From Pontibacter lucknowensis (lineage in GTDB: Bacteria; Bacteroidota; Bacteroidia; Cytophagales; Hymenobacteraceae): DNA of 64,000 nucleotides. Shown one piece after another: positions 42,209-51,224 of this stretch (position 1 is the stretch's first letter; every line of letters starts with the position of its first letter). The DNA lies in the NCBI RefSeq assembly GCF_900156415.1, contig NZ_FTNM01000006.1:124001-188000 (forward strand), written 5' to 3'. Under the pieces are notes generated by a model, which was given only the letters and a program-made list of their open reading frames with translations, had not been told where the DNA came from and searched no databases. Both the position numbers and the translations under genes were made by a program.

Positions 42209-42955
42209 ATGTTTCGATTAGAGAACAAAATAGTTGTTGTCACAGGAAGTAATGGTCTCTTGGGCAAAAAAATTAGCAAGGCATGCAAGGCGCAGGGAGC
42301 TACTGTAATTGGTGCAGACCTTAAATTTGACCAATCTGAAGATCAGGAAGTGTTTCAGATAAAAATGGACATTACTTCCCAGGAGTCTGTAAAGGAAGCC
42401 ATTACAGCCATAATATCAAAGTTCGGCAGGATTGATGGATGGATCAATAATGCATATCCAAGAACAAAAGACTGGGGATTAAAAATAGAGGACATTCCCT
42501 TCGACTCCTGGCGGATGAATGTAGATATGCACTTAAACGGCTACTTCCTGTGCTGCAGAGAGGTTCTGGAGACCATGAAAAAACAGAAAGGCGGCTCTGT
42601 AATTAATATGTCATCCATTTACGGATTAGTTGGCCCTGACTTTACTGTTTATGATGGTACAGATATGACCATGCCTGCAGCTTACGCTGCTATCAAAGGG
42701 GGCATAAACAATTTATCGAGGTATCTAGCAGCAGCCTACGGCCCCTACGGCATAAGAGTTAACTGCGTCTCTCCCGGAGGTATATTTGATAACCAACCGG
42801 CTAGCTTTGTTGAAAGCTATGGAAGTAAGGTTCCTTTGAGAAGAATGGGCAATGCCGAAGATATCATGGGCCCTATCGTTTTTCTCCTAACTGATGAATC
42901 TTCTTACATTACAGGGCATAACTTACTGGTAGATGGCGGCTGGACAGCGATATAG
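42209..42955 (+). CDS. SDR-family oxidoreductase (PtmA-like)
   Basis: A 248-residue short-chain dehydrogenase with the Rossmann motif VVVTGSNGLLGKKI, the catalytic Ser and YxxxK in MSSIYGLVGPDFTVYDGTDMTMPAAYAAIKGGINNLSRYLA, and the C-terminal VSPGGIFDNQ and SSYITGHNLLVDGGWTAI ending. The close resemblance to PtmA, an SDR of legionaminic acid clusters, fits the cassette. The exact substrate is not known; in Campylobacter PtmA is tied to synthesis of the amino-sugar precursor. Confidence 0.85.
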   Translation: MFRLENKIVVVTGSNGLLGKKISKACKAQGATVIGADLKFDQSEDQEVFQIKMDITSQESVKEAITAIISKFGRIDGWINNAYPRTKDWGLKIEDIPFDSWRMNVDMHLNGYFLCCREVLETMKKQKGGSVINMSSIYGLVGPDFTVYDGTDMTMPAAYAAIKGGINNLSRYLAAAYGPYGIRVNCVSPGGIFDNQPASFVESYGSKVPLRRMGNAEDIMGPIVFLLTDESSYITGHNLLVDGGWTAI

Positions 42956-42964
42956 TAAAAAATA

Positions 42965-44377
42965 ATGTCAATAACATTAGATCAACTTCTTTCTTTCGAA
43001 AGTAGGCTTCACCCTACAAACTTTAAAACTAAAGAAGGTCTATTGCTATGGCCTGTTTTACGATATCCTTTATTTAGATACATTAATGATTTCTCCAGTA
43101 ACTTTGAATCTCTAAAGACTCAAAGAAGTCTTGGTATAAAATCATTAAGACTTTTACTTAAGGCTGTTGTTTTACAAAATGGTTTTAAATTCCTATTCGT
43201 CCCAAATTTAAAGTTTCTGTATTTCGGTTCTGGAGTCACTAACGTTAGAAATGAAGAAGGAAAGTATTATAACCGGGTTAGTGACGATCTTTTGCTACTA
43301 GCTGAGAAGGAAAGTTATATCATTGAGCAGTATAATACTTATGATTTCAAGTATCCGCGAATTCATAAACAACATGCAGCCTCTGTTAGCTTTGAGATTA
43401 TTTACATTTTTTTAATAAAATCAGGTTTAATCCGTGTAAATGCACAAGAAGCAACTCAGATAAGTAGTATCATTCATAGTGCTAGAAAAACATTCAATCA
43501 ACTTAGTGACAAAGACGCTAATGAATTAGATAAACTACTGACAAAGCAGCTTTTAAAGGCGAAAGCTCAGTATTTTCTTTTCAGTAGGCTTTTTAATCTA
43601 AAGAAGCCTCAAATTATCTTTGTCGAGGATGCTGCTTACGGTACTAACTCTTATGTAGTTAAGGCAGCAAAGGATCGTGGAATTAAAGTCGGAGAAATAC
43701 AGCATGGCTTTGTTGGGAAAGGCCATATGGCTTATAATTATGCCGACAATGTAGCGCAGTCTACTGATTATCAACAGTATTTACCGGACTATTTTTTAAC
43801 TTATGGTAATTTCTGGTCAGAAGAAATTAATTTGCCTTCCAAAAAAGTAGCAATAGGCAAGCCGTCCATCCAAATTAATGCATCTAAGGAGTCCTCTAAA
43901 GTTAATCAAAGTCAAATATTATTTGTAAGCTCTGGCAATACTTACCAGGAAACGAAGCGGGTGCTCCATATTATCATGAATGGACTAAGAGATTCTGATA
44001 CTAAATTAATTTTTAGACCGCACCCACTCGAGATGAATGTGGAGGAGAAATATAGCGAGTTATTAAGTCTGGGTATGTATATTGATCAGAATACCAATGT
44101 GTATGATTCCATTCGTGAATCTCAGTGCATAATTGGTGATATTTCGACTGTTCTATATGAGGCTCTGGCTTTCGCTAATAAAACAGTTATCAGCTATCGC
44201 TCTGCACAAAATCCACAGGTTACTTTTCCTGATAAAGCAGTTACTATTGTTGATATAGAAGACCTTAACCAAATTCAGGTTTTACTTAAAGTTAAAAGGA
44301 ATGATGCTAGTAGCACAGAGGATGTTTGGTCAAAAGATTGGCAGAACAATTTTAAAAAATTCATTGAATCCCTTTAG
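42965..44377 (+). CDS. Probable GT-B glycosyltransferase or capsule-transfer protein
   Basis: A 470-residue protein without a recognised name. It is soluble-looking, with a GT-B-like C-terminal half: EDAAYGTNSYVVKAAKDRGIKVGEIQHGFVGKGH (an acceptor-type loop with a conserved Gln-His-Gly), KLIFRPHPLEMN and CIIGDISTVLYEALAFANKTVISY. This pattern is shared by KpsS/LpsN-type, CDP-glycerol-transferase-type and sialyltransferase-like proteins. Located between the nonulosonate cassette and the flippase, it may attach the nine-carbon acid to the repeat unit; that is inference. Confidence 0.65.
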   Translation: MSITLDQLLSFESRLHPTNFKTKEGLLLWPVLRYPLFRYINDFSSNFESLKTQRSLGIKSLRLLLKAVVLQNGFKFLFVPNLKFLYFGSGVTNVRNEEGKYYNRVSDDLLLLAEKESYIIEQYNTYDFKYPRIHKQHAASVSFEIIYIFLIKSGLIRVNAQEATQISSIIHSARKTFNQLSDKDANELDKLLTKQLLKAKAQYFLFSRLFNLKKPQIIFVEDAAYGTNSYVVKAAKDRGIKVGEIQHGFVGKGHMAYNYADNVAQSTDYQQYLPDYFLTYGNFWSEEINLPSKKVAIGKPSIQINASKESSKVNQSQILFVSSGNTYQETKRVLHIIMNGLRDSDTKLIFRPHPLEMNVEEKYSELLSLGMYIDQNTNVYDSIRESQCIIGDISTVLYEALAFANKTVISYRSAQNPQVTFPDKAVTIVDIEDLNQIQVLLKVKRNDASSTEDVWSKDWQNNFKKFIESL

Positions 44378-44394
44378 CCTTTCCTAAACCATTA

Positions 44395-45849
44395 ATGGCT
44401 AGCTCATTTAGTAAAAATTCGTTCATTTATACATTTACTACTGTCTTTCAAAAAGGAGTAGCCTTCTTCCTGATTCCCGTCTATTCTATATTTATAGACC
44501 CTGAGGAATATGGTATCATTTCGCTTATCTTAGCTACTATTGCAATTCTTACAGTCCTTTTTACGCTTTCTTTTGATGCAGCTATAGTACGATTCTACTA
44601 TGACCATAAGCATGATAAAGAAGAGCTAAAAAAGAAGTTAAGCACGTTATTTATATCGCTTGGAGCTAATTCGCTTTTTGCATTTACATTTTTCATGATT
44701 GCGGGTCCTCCCCTATTCAATTGGGTACTACCCAATGTAGATTTTTACCCATATATATTCCTTGGCCTATTAATTTTATTATTTCAGCCTTTTTACTTAC
44801 TAGTTCTAGGCTTTTACCAAACTACTGAGAATGCTAAAGCATTTTCAATTTTAAGCATTGGTTATTTTTTAACCCATTTGGCATTAACAATTACATTCGT
44901 AGTTATTTTTGAATTTGGGGGAATAGGAATTCTGACTGCAACACTTATCTCCGCATTTATCTTCTCCTGCATAGGATTGTATTACTTAAGGGAATTCTTC
45001 GTTATTACTTTTGAGCGTCGCTTTGTAAAAACCGTACTAAAGTATACATTACCTTTGATCCCGCACTCGCTGGCAGGTCACTTAGCACTTACACTGGATC
45101 GCTTTTTGCTAAATGGACTCTTAAATCCACATGCCACGGGTTTATATTACTTAGGATACCAACTGAGTTACCCCGTGGATGTAATATCCTTGAGTTTTAA
45201 CAGGGCATTTGTACCCACATACTTCAACAATGTTGAACTTCCAGACGGAAAGATGCAAATCAGAAATAATGCATCTCTGTTTTTTGCCGTCTCAGCTTTC
45301 GGTGCTTTCTGCCTTTCTATTTGGGGACCAGAAGTATTCAAGTATTTAATAGATAAAGCTTACCTGGAGAGCCTAACTTTATTACCAATTATTAGTTTCT
45401 CATTTGTAGCAACAACAATTTATTATATTCATTCCTGCATATTTTTTTACAAAAAAGAAAAAGTATACCTGGTAGCTGTGTGTACAATCTCAGCCAACGT
45501 ACTGAATTTGGGTTTAAATCTAATACTTATACCCTATTATGGAATACATGGTGCAGCTTATGCCACTTTAGCTGCACAGCTGCTACTAGCTATCACAGCA
45601 ATCGTGATGGGGAAAAAATTTGAAAAGGTGAATTGGCCCACGTTCAAGTATTTCCTTCTGTTCACCTTATTGTTCTTTTTGAGCCTGATAACAAATCATG
45701 TAGTTGTCCTTGATCTCGTTTATTCAGTTCTCTCAAAGCTGTTGATCACTTTTCTGGCAATGATGTCAATAAGTGCAATTCTACTAAAAGGCCCTTTTCA
45801 TTTTCTCACTTATATCCAGAGCATTAGGCCAACTATTTTGAAAAAATAA
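44395..45849 (+). CDS. wzx: Wzx-type O-antigen/polysaccharide flippase
   Basis: A 484-residue integral membrane protein of the MATE/PST family with about twelve to fourteen hydrophobic helices. The N-terminus (SSFSKNSFIYTFTTVFQKGVAFFLIPVYS, then YGIISLILATIAILTVLF) and later stretches are typical of polysaccharide flippases, which move undecaprenyl-linked repeat units to the periplasmic face. It lies between a putative transferase and the T9SS cargo gene. Family assignment is secure; the exact substrate is inferred from the locus. Confidence 0.9.
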   Translation: MASSFSKNSFIYTFTTVFQKGVAFFLIPVYSIFIDPEEYGIISLILATIAILTVLFTLSFDAAIVRFYYDHKHDKEELKKKLSTLFISLGANSLFAFTFFMIAGPPLFNWVLPNVDFYPYIFLGLLILLFQPFYLLVLGFYQTTENAKAFSILSIGYFLTHLALTITFVVIFEFGGIGILTATLISAFIFSCIGLYYLREFFVITFERRFVKTVLKYTLPLIPHSLAGHLALTLDRFLLNGLLNPHATGLYYLGYQLSYPVDVISLSFNRAFVPTYFNNVELPDGKMQIRNNASLFFAVSAFGAFCLSIWGPEVFKYLIDKAYLESLTLLPIISFSFVATTIYYIHSCIFFYKKEKVYLVAVCTISANVLNLGLNLILIPYYGIHGAAYATLAAQLLLAITAIVMGKKFEKVNWPTFKYFLLFTLLFFLSLITNHVVVLDLVYSVLSKLLITFLAMMSISAILLKGPFHFLTYIQSIRPTILKK

Positions 45850-45925
45850 TACTTAGTTAGCACTCCCCTATGCGTAGCGGCAAGCATTTATATAGTAAAA
45901 CCTCCATAATATAATTTGTTTCTTT

Positions 45926-45933
45926 TATCTTTG
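45926..45933 (+). promoter_or_regulatory. Candidate -7 box for the T9SS cargo gene
   Basis: TATCTTTG matches TAnnTTTG about 70 bases upstream of the start at 46002, in the spacer after wzx. Suggests the cargo gene can be transcribed independently of the upstream operon. Confidence 0.5.
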
Positions 45934-46001
45934 ATATTTTGTTATCAAGTGCATTGATCTGGCCAATTCACAGAAATTGACTAGATATATTTAATATCCA
46001 A

Positions 46002-48494
46002 ATGAAATACAGGCTTATTCTTACACTTCTACTTTTATTTTTTTCTTCCACTATCGTTTCGAACACTTTCGCTAATGACCCAAAAAAGCTATGGAGTAGT
46101 TGGGAAAAAGTAGCTGAACTACCCTTTTCTAAGCGCGATGGTGTTGGAGTAGTGCATTTCAAAGACGAGATATGGATGCTTGGCGGATGGACCTATGGCC
46201 CCCTTACTAATGACATCTATAAGTCATCAGACGGTATCAATTGGGTTAAAGTTAGCAACGGCACTTGGCAAGGACGTCATGGTGCTGGCATGGTTGCCTT
46301 TAATGATAAGCTATGGGTATTTAGCGGAGATGGGTATGATGACATCTGGTCCTCTGAAGATGGTATAGATTGGATTATGGAAGTAGATCATGCTCCTTGG
46401 GGAAGACGTTATACGCCCTACATTACCGTCTTTGATGATAAAATTTGGCTCATGGGAGGCATAAGCTTTTGGGATAGCTTTGGCACTTATAATCCTTATA
46501 CACCCGTAGCCTTCAACGATGTTTGGTCATCTCAAGATGGCATTAATTGGCAATTGGAAACCCCACAGGCACCTTGGGGACCAAGAGGTATAATACATGG
46601 CTCTTTGGTACATAACGATGAAATGTGGATACTAGGCGGTGGCAACAAGCAATGGAACACACCTGTGGACATGTACAACGATGTATGGAAAACCAAAAAT
46701 GGAGTTGATTGGGAGCTAGTTACTGAAAATGCTTTGTGGAGCCCAAGAATTCATTTTACAACTATCTCATTCGATAATAAGATCTGGGTCATTGACGGGA
46801 CAACCAGTACCGAATCGTTAACGAATAACGTTTGGTATTCTGAAGATGGCATTAAGTGGAATATACTTGAAAGTTACACTAAGTTCCCCAGAACTCATGC
46901 CAGCACAGCTTTTACACATGACAATGCTCTCTTTATATCTGCCGGCTTTGACATAGATGCTATCTATCGTTACAAACCACCTCAGCAACAACTTGTAAAA
47001 AGCGAAAATGCCTTTACTTTTTTACTTAACAGTGACCCCAATGAAGTTAATGTTAACCTAACGTCTGGCCTTAAGCCTCACATTCAGGTACAAGACACAT
47101 CTATTGCTATCATACTAGAGAACAACCTGATTAAAACTAAAGCTACTGGGAATACAAAGCTTCTGATTTCTCATCCAGGCGATTATGGCTTTTACCCGCT
47201 TGATACTACCTATCTTGATCTAATCGTAAAGCAAGAACAATACATCATAGCAGAAGCACTACCAGAAGCAGTTTTACAGGATACTGTTAAAATCAACATC
47301 TTGGGTATATCGGGTTTGCCAGTCAGTATTTTACCAAATGAGCATATAGAAATTATTGATGAGAATACTATTATTCCCTTAGTCCCTGGTGATATTACTT
47401 TGGAACTGTTGCAAGATGGTGATGACAATTATGCCCCTTGGAGTGGTACAATTAGTTTAGTAATTGTTGAACAAGATGCTGTTCAAACACTTCGTCAGAA
47501 ACAGTCACTTGTAAAAGAAATTTCATCAATCTCAGCCATTTATGGAACCGAGTATGTTGATTTAGAGCTCGAGTCAACTTCTGGCTTGCCCCTTTCTTTT
47601 CAAATTGCCGATACGGCAGTGGCTACCTTAACAGCGGATAACCGGGTTCAACTCAAAGGTGTCGGAAATACCAGAATCTTTGTATCAAATGCAGGAGATT
47701 CTGAATATTACCCGCTCTTTACATCTGCAATCGAACTAACTGTGCATAAGAGAGAGCAACATGTCATTGAGCATAAATCACCAATCAAAAGTGTATATGG
47801 CAATGAGCCTATTAAACTAGCTTTCACCACAGATAGTGGTATTCCAGTAAAATATATAGTTTCAGACACTAGTGTTGCTAATGTTTACGAAGATAACCTG
47901 CTGCTTGTGAAGAATGCGGGCACAACGGAGCTATTTGTTGTAAACGACGGAGATAAAAACCATTTGCCACTAGAAAATGTCAAAATCGATATCCTGGTTG
48001 ACAGAAAAGACCAACAGATCGGAGTTAATTTTCCCCTGGAGCTAGTTGAGAGAGATACCATCGCTATCAGTACATATTCAGAAGCAGGATTGCCGGTAAG
48101 AATACTTCCAGCAGATGGGCTCAACCTTATAGATGAATCTAGCTTCATACCAGTAAAAAGCGGATTGATCAGACTCGTTTTAGAACAGGAAGGCAATAAG
48201 AATTATAAAGCGTGGAGAAAAGAATACAACTTATTTGTAATTAGCTTAACAGGGTATACGGTCTACCCGAACCCTACTAAGGATCTCATCAAAATAACTA
48301 CAAGCAGCTATTTAGGCTCCATTGAGAAAATATTAATTCACGGTTTGGACGGTAGGTCCTATAAAAGTCTGACATTGGACGAAACACTAAATGGGTATGT
48401 AGTGGACTTAAGTAACTTTAAGTCTGGCATCTACTTCTTATCACTAAAATTTAACAACGGCGAATCTAAAACAACGAAAATCATCAAACAATAG
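46002..48494 (+). CDS. T9SS cargo protein with kelch-like repeats and tandem Ig-like modules
   Basis: An 830-residue secreted protein. Residues 1-23 are a signal peptide (MKYRLILTLLLLFFSSTIVS). About 40-320 is a run of five or six kelch/galactose-oxidase-like repeats, each with a D-I/V-W-S/K-S-x-DGINW pattern preceded by an IWMLGG-type strand (for example DEIWMLGGWTYG, FDDKIWLMGGISF, NDEMWILGGGNK). About 330-755 are five tandem modules of 80-90 residues with NxSGLPVxxxxxD-type motifs and DGDxxYxPL ends, of the BIG2/MBG kind. The C-terminal domain (about 757-830, VYPNPTKDLIKITTS to STLKFNNGES-like end) is a type A T9SS sorting signal. It sits inside a polysaccharide locus, an unusual place for cargo. 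Function unknown. Confidence 0.85.
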   Translation: MKYRLILTLLLLFFSSTIVSNTFANDPKKLWSSWEKVAELPFSKRDGVGVVHFKDEIWMLGGWTYGPLTNDIYKSSDGINWVKVSNGTWQGRHGAGMVAFNDKLWVFSGDGYDDIWSSEDGIDWIMEVDHAPWGRRYTPYITVFDDKIWLMGGISFWDSFGTYNPYTPVAFNDVWSSQDGINWQLETPQAPWGPRGIIHGSLVHNDEMWILGGGNKQWNTPVDMYNDVWKTKNGVDWELVTENALWSPRIHFTTISFDNKIWVIDGTTSTESLTNNVWYSEDGIKWNILESYTKFPRTHASTAFTHDNALFISAGFDIDAIYRYKPPQQQLVKSENAFTFLLNSDPNEVNVNLTSGLKPHIQVQDTSIAIILENNLIKTKATGNTKLLISHPGDYGFYPLDTTYLDLIVKQEQYIIAEALPEAVLQDTVKINILGISGLPVSILPNEHIEIIDENTIIPLVPGDITLELLQDGDDNYAPWSGTISLVIVEQDAVQTLRQKQSLVKEISSISAIYGTEYVDLELESTSGLPLSFQIADTAVATLTADNRVQLKGVGNTRIFVSNAGDSEYYPLFTSAIELTVHKREQHVIEHKSPIKSVYGNEPIKLAFTTDSGIPVKYIVSDTSVANVYEDNLLLVKNAGTTELFVVNDGDKNHLPLENVKIDILVDRKDQQIGVNFPLELVERDTIAISTYSEAGLPVRILPADGLNLIDESSFIPVKSGLIRLVLEQEGNKNYKAWRKEYNLFVISLTGYTVYPNPTKDLIKITTSSYLGSIEKILIHGLDGRSYKSLTLDETLNGYVVDLSNFKSGIYFLSLKFNNGESKTTKIIKQ

Positions 48495-48607
48495 CTTCAT
48501 TTTAACAGTCCCGACATTGAATAATATTTCTGTTATAGCAAAGTGCTTTCCATACAGCACAATTTTATATTTATTCAATCTTTAAGGCATAAAACCTCAA
48601 ACCATTA

Positions 48608-48615
48608 TATATTTG
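48608..48615 (+). promoter_or_regulatory. Candidate -7 box for the hisH operon
   Basis: TATATTTG matches TAnnTTTG about 44 bases upstream of the hisH-like gene at 48659. The spacer also has a purine-rich AAAGGAGG at about 48624, too far from the start to be its ribosome binding site. Confidence 0.5.
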
Positions 48616-48658
48616 CCAGTTAAAAGGAGGGGCTAAGTTTTTACATTAACCGTTTTTA

Positions 48659-49297
48659 ATGAACATTTGCATTATTGACTACGGCTTGGGCAATTCCGGC
48701 TCAATCCAAAACATGCTCAAACGAATAGGATTCAGAAGCGTCATCTCTAATGAACCTGAGGTTATCGAGACAGCCGACCTACTCTTTTTACCTGGTGTAG
48801 GCTCATTTGATGATGGGATGACAAACCTGGAGCAGCTGAATCTTATACCTATACTTGAGAAAAAAGTACTGGAGCAAAAGACTCCAATTATTGGCATATG
48901 CCTGGGCATGCAGTTGTTACTTGCTGGAAGTGAAGAAGGAACAAAAGCTGGCCTTGGCTGGATAAAAGGCACATGCAAGAAATTCAATTTCAAGAAAACT
49001 CCAGAGCGTTTGCGAGTACCGCATATGGGCTGGAACCTGACTACCCCTGCACAAACCGCCCAAAACTTTTTCAGTACTGATTTACCTGAACTGAGGTATT
49101 ACTTTGTGCATAGCTATTATGCCGTTTTGGAAGATGAAGCCGATGAGCTTTGCAGCACATCTTACGGATTTAAGTTCAGTTCAGGTATACAGCGGGACAA
49201 TATTATTGGCCTGCAGTTTCACCCAGAGAAAAGCCATAAATTTGGGATGTCCCTTTTAAAGAATCTTGTAAATAATCTGATCAGTGTTAAAAGCTAG
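48659..49297 (+). CDS. hisH: HisH-like glutamine amidotransferase (acetamidino-sugar type)
   Basis: A 212-residue class I glutamine amidotransferase that resembles the HisH subunit of imidazole glycerol phosphate synthase: MNICIIDYGLGNSGSIQNML at the start, nucleophile in GICLGMQLLL, and HPEKS at the C-terminus for the catalytic His-Glu. It is followed by hisF-like and WbpG-family genes, an arrangement known from the Pseudomonas aeruginosa O5 O-antigen, where HisH2 and HisF2 supply ammonia to WbpG for acetamidino formation. It is therefore more likely part of that set than of histidine biosynthesis, since no other his genes are near. Confidence 0.88.
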   Translation: MNICIIDYGLGNSGSIQNMLKRIGFRSVISNEPEVIETADLLFLPGVGSFDDGMTNLEQLNLIPILEKKVLEQKTPIIGICLGMQLLLAGSEEGTKAGLGWIKGTCKKFNFKKTPERLRVPHMGWNLTTPAQTAQNFFSTDLPELRYYFVHSYYAVLEDEADELCSTSYGFKFSSGIQRDNIIGLQFHPEKSHKFGMSLLKNLVNNLISVKS

Positions 49298-50048
49298 AGT
49301 AATTCCCTGCCTGCTGCTTAAAGGTGGAGGAGGCTTAGTTAAAACAAAAAAATTCAGCTCGCCAAACTACATCGGTGACCCGATAAATGCGGTCAAGATC
49401 TACAATGAGAAAGAGGTCGACGAGCTTATGTTTCTTGACATCACGGCTAGCAAGGAGCGTCGTGGTCCTAATTTTGAGTATCTTAAAGATATTGCTTCAG
49501 AGTGTTTTATCCCACTCTGCTACGGCGGTGGGATTACTTCCGTAGATGAGATCAGAAAACTATTACGGATAGGTATAGAGAAAGTCTCTATCAATTCCGC
49601 TAATTTTACAACCCCGAATCTGATTGCAGATGCGGCTAAATTATTCGGTAGCTCAACTGTGGTGGGCTCTATTGACGTGAAACAGAACTTCTTTCGCAAA
49701 TTGAGAGTTTTCAACTCGTCTAAAAGGGATACCACCAAACTCGATCCGGTGGATTTTGCTAAGTCTCTTGAAAACCAGGGAGCTGGAGAAATACTGATCA
49801 ATTCAGTCGACAGGGATGGCATGCTTTCAGGCTATGACTTCGAACTCATCAAGAAAATAACGGATGCCGTCAATGTTCCTGTTATTGCCTGCGGAGGTGC
49901 CTCCGGTTTAGATGATATCCAGCGTGTAGTAAAATATGCTGGGGCCTCAGCCGCTGCGGCTGGCAGTATTTTTGTTTACCAGGGTGGTAACAAAGGTGTT
50001 CTGATCAATTATCCGAATTACCAGCAGTTGGAGAAAATATTAAACTGA
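49284..50048 (+). CDS. hisF: HisF-like (beta/alpha)8 subunit (acetamidino-sugar type)
   Basis: A 254-residue TIM-barrel protein of the HisF family, with MLKARVIPCLLLKGGGGLVKT and VDELMFLDITASKERRGPNF, YGGGITSVDEIRKLLRIGIEKVSINSANF and NSVDRDGMLSGYDFELI. In HisF it forms the ammonia channel and cyclase; in acetamidino clusters (HisF2) it works with HisH2 to provide ammonia. The start is GTG at 49284, overlapping hisH by 14 bases. Key catalytic Asp residues expected of a true cyclase cannot be confirmed by eye. Confidence 0.88.
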   Translation: MLKARVIPCLLLKGGGGLVKTKKFSSPNYIGDPINAVKIYNEKEVDELMFLDITASKERRGPNFEYLKDIASECFIPLCYGGGITSVDEIRKLLRIGIEKVSINSANFTTPNLIADAAKLFGSSTVVGSIDVKQNFFRKLRVFNSSKRDTTKLDPVDFAKSLENQGAGEILINSVDRDGMLSGYDFELIKKITDAVNVPVIACGGASGLDDIQRVVKYAGASAAAAGSIFVYQGGNKGVLINYPNYQQLEKILN

Positions 50049-50050
50049 TA

Positions 50051-51160
50051 ATGAATACAAACTTAAAGACCTGTGTAAGCTGTTTGATGGATACTTCAGA
50101 CCCGAAGATCACGTTTAACGATGCAGGTGAGTGTAATTACTGTGTAGAAGCATCAGCTGAACTTCCCAAATACAGGTACACTGAAGAGCAGGTTCAGGCC
50201 AACATCAAAAAGCTGGTCAGCCATGTCAAATCCAAAAAGAGAGGTAAATACGATTGCCTTATAGGTATAAGTGGAGGAGTTGATAGCTCTTACGTAACAC
50301 ATTTGGCAGCTAAATGGGGACTTAATCCACTGGTAGTTCATTTCGACAATGGCTGGAACTCTGAACTCGCTGTTTCAAATATCAATAACATACTGAACAA
50401 GACTGGCTTTGACTTCCAGACCTACGTCATCGACTGGGAGGAATTCAAGGATCTGCAGCGGGCATTTCTCAAGGCATCTGTAGTCGATATTGAGATGCTG
50501 ACTGACCATGCCATCAAAGCTTCGATGTTTAAGCTTGCCCGTGCAAACAACATTAAGTGTGTGTTGTCAGGAACAAATTATGCCACAGAGCATGGTTTGC
50601 CTACCTCGTGGGTTTGGCACAAGGGAGATTTACAGAATATAAAGGCTATCCAAAAGTTGTATGGCAATAGAACCCTGAAGTCTTTCCCTACCATAGGGCC
50701 TTTCAAATCAATCTTTTACAAGATGGTTTATAAATTGGATTATCTGGAGCCTCTTAATCTAATCAACTTCAGGAAACTCGATGCTATGAAAGTGCTGGAG
50801 AAGGAATATGATTGGCGCTATTATGGAGGCAAGCATTATGAATCGCTTTTCACTAAATTCTATCAGGCGCACATTTTACCAGAAAAATTTAAGATTGATA
50901 AGCGCAAGTCCCATATCTCTGCGCTAGTGCGAAACAATGAAATAAGTCTCTCTGAAGCCAGGGAACAACTTGCACAACCACTTTATCAGTCCGTGAGCGA
51001 ATTTCAGGAAGAGAAAGAGTTTGTCCTGAAAAAATTAGGATTCACCTTTACTGAGTTTGACGAGATACTTCAGGACAGTCCGAAACCCCATGATAGCTAC
51101 CCTACTGATATTCATCTTTATCAACGCCTGAATAAAGTTCGCACCAAATTAAATCTATAG
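50051..51160 (+). CDS. N-acetyl sugar amidotransferase (WbpG-like)
   Basis: A 369-residue PP-loop ATP-pyrophosphatase of the WbpG/PseA family. The N-terminus has a zinc-type pair CVSCLM (Cys9, Cys12) and CNYCV (about 27-30), then the PP-loop GISGGVDSSYV at about 74-84, and GTNYATEHGLP with a WVWHKGDLQN segment. Such enzymes convert an acetamido group on a sugar to acetamidino, using ammonia from HisH/HisF. Here it closes the hisH-hisF-amidotransferase set. The target may be the 2,3-diacetamido-uronate or the nonulosonate; the sequence does not decide. Confidence 0.9.
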   Translation: MNTNLKTCVSCLMDTSDPKITFNDAGECNYCVEASAELPKYRYTEEQVQANIKKLVSHVKSKKRGKYDCLIGISGGVDSSYVTHLAAKWGLNPLVVHFDNGWNSELAVSNINNILNKTGFDFQTYVIDWEEFKDLQRAFLKASVVDIEMLTDHAIKASMFKLARANNIKCVLSGTNYATEHGLPTSWVWHKGDLQNIKAIQKLYGNRTLKSFPTIGPFKSIFYKMVYKLDYLEPLNLINFRKLDAMKVLEKEYDWRYYGGKHYESLFTKFYQAHILPEKFKIDKRKSHISALVRNNEISLSEAREQLAQPLYQSVSEFQEEKEFVLKKLGFTFTEFDEILQDSPKPHDSYPTDIHLYQRLNKVRTKLNL

Positions 51161-51224
51161 TAGCTTTCTGGTTTTCGACGGAAAACTTGTTGCCACTAGG
51201 CACTCTATTATATATTAGGCTGGG

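Noticed and set aside
48659-50048. hisH and hisF read as part of histidine biosynthesis
   Set aside because: No other his genes are near; the following gene is a sugar amidotransferase, so the acetamidino-sugar set is more likely.
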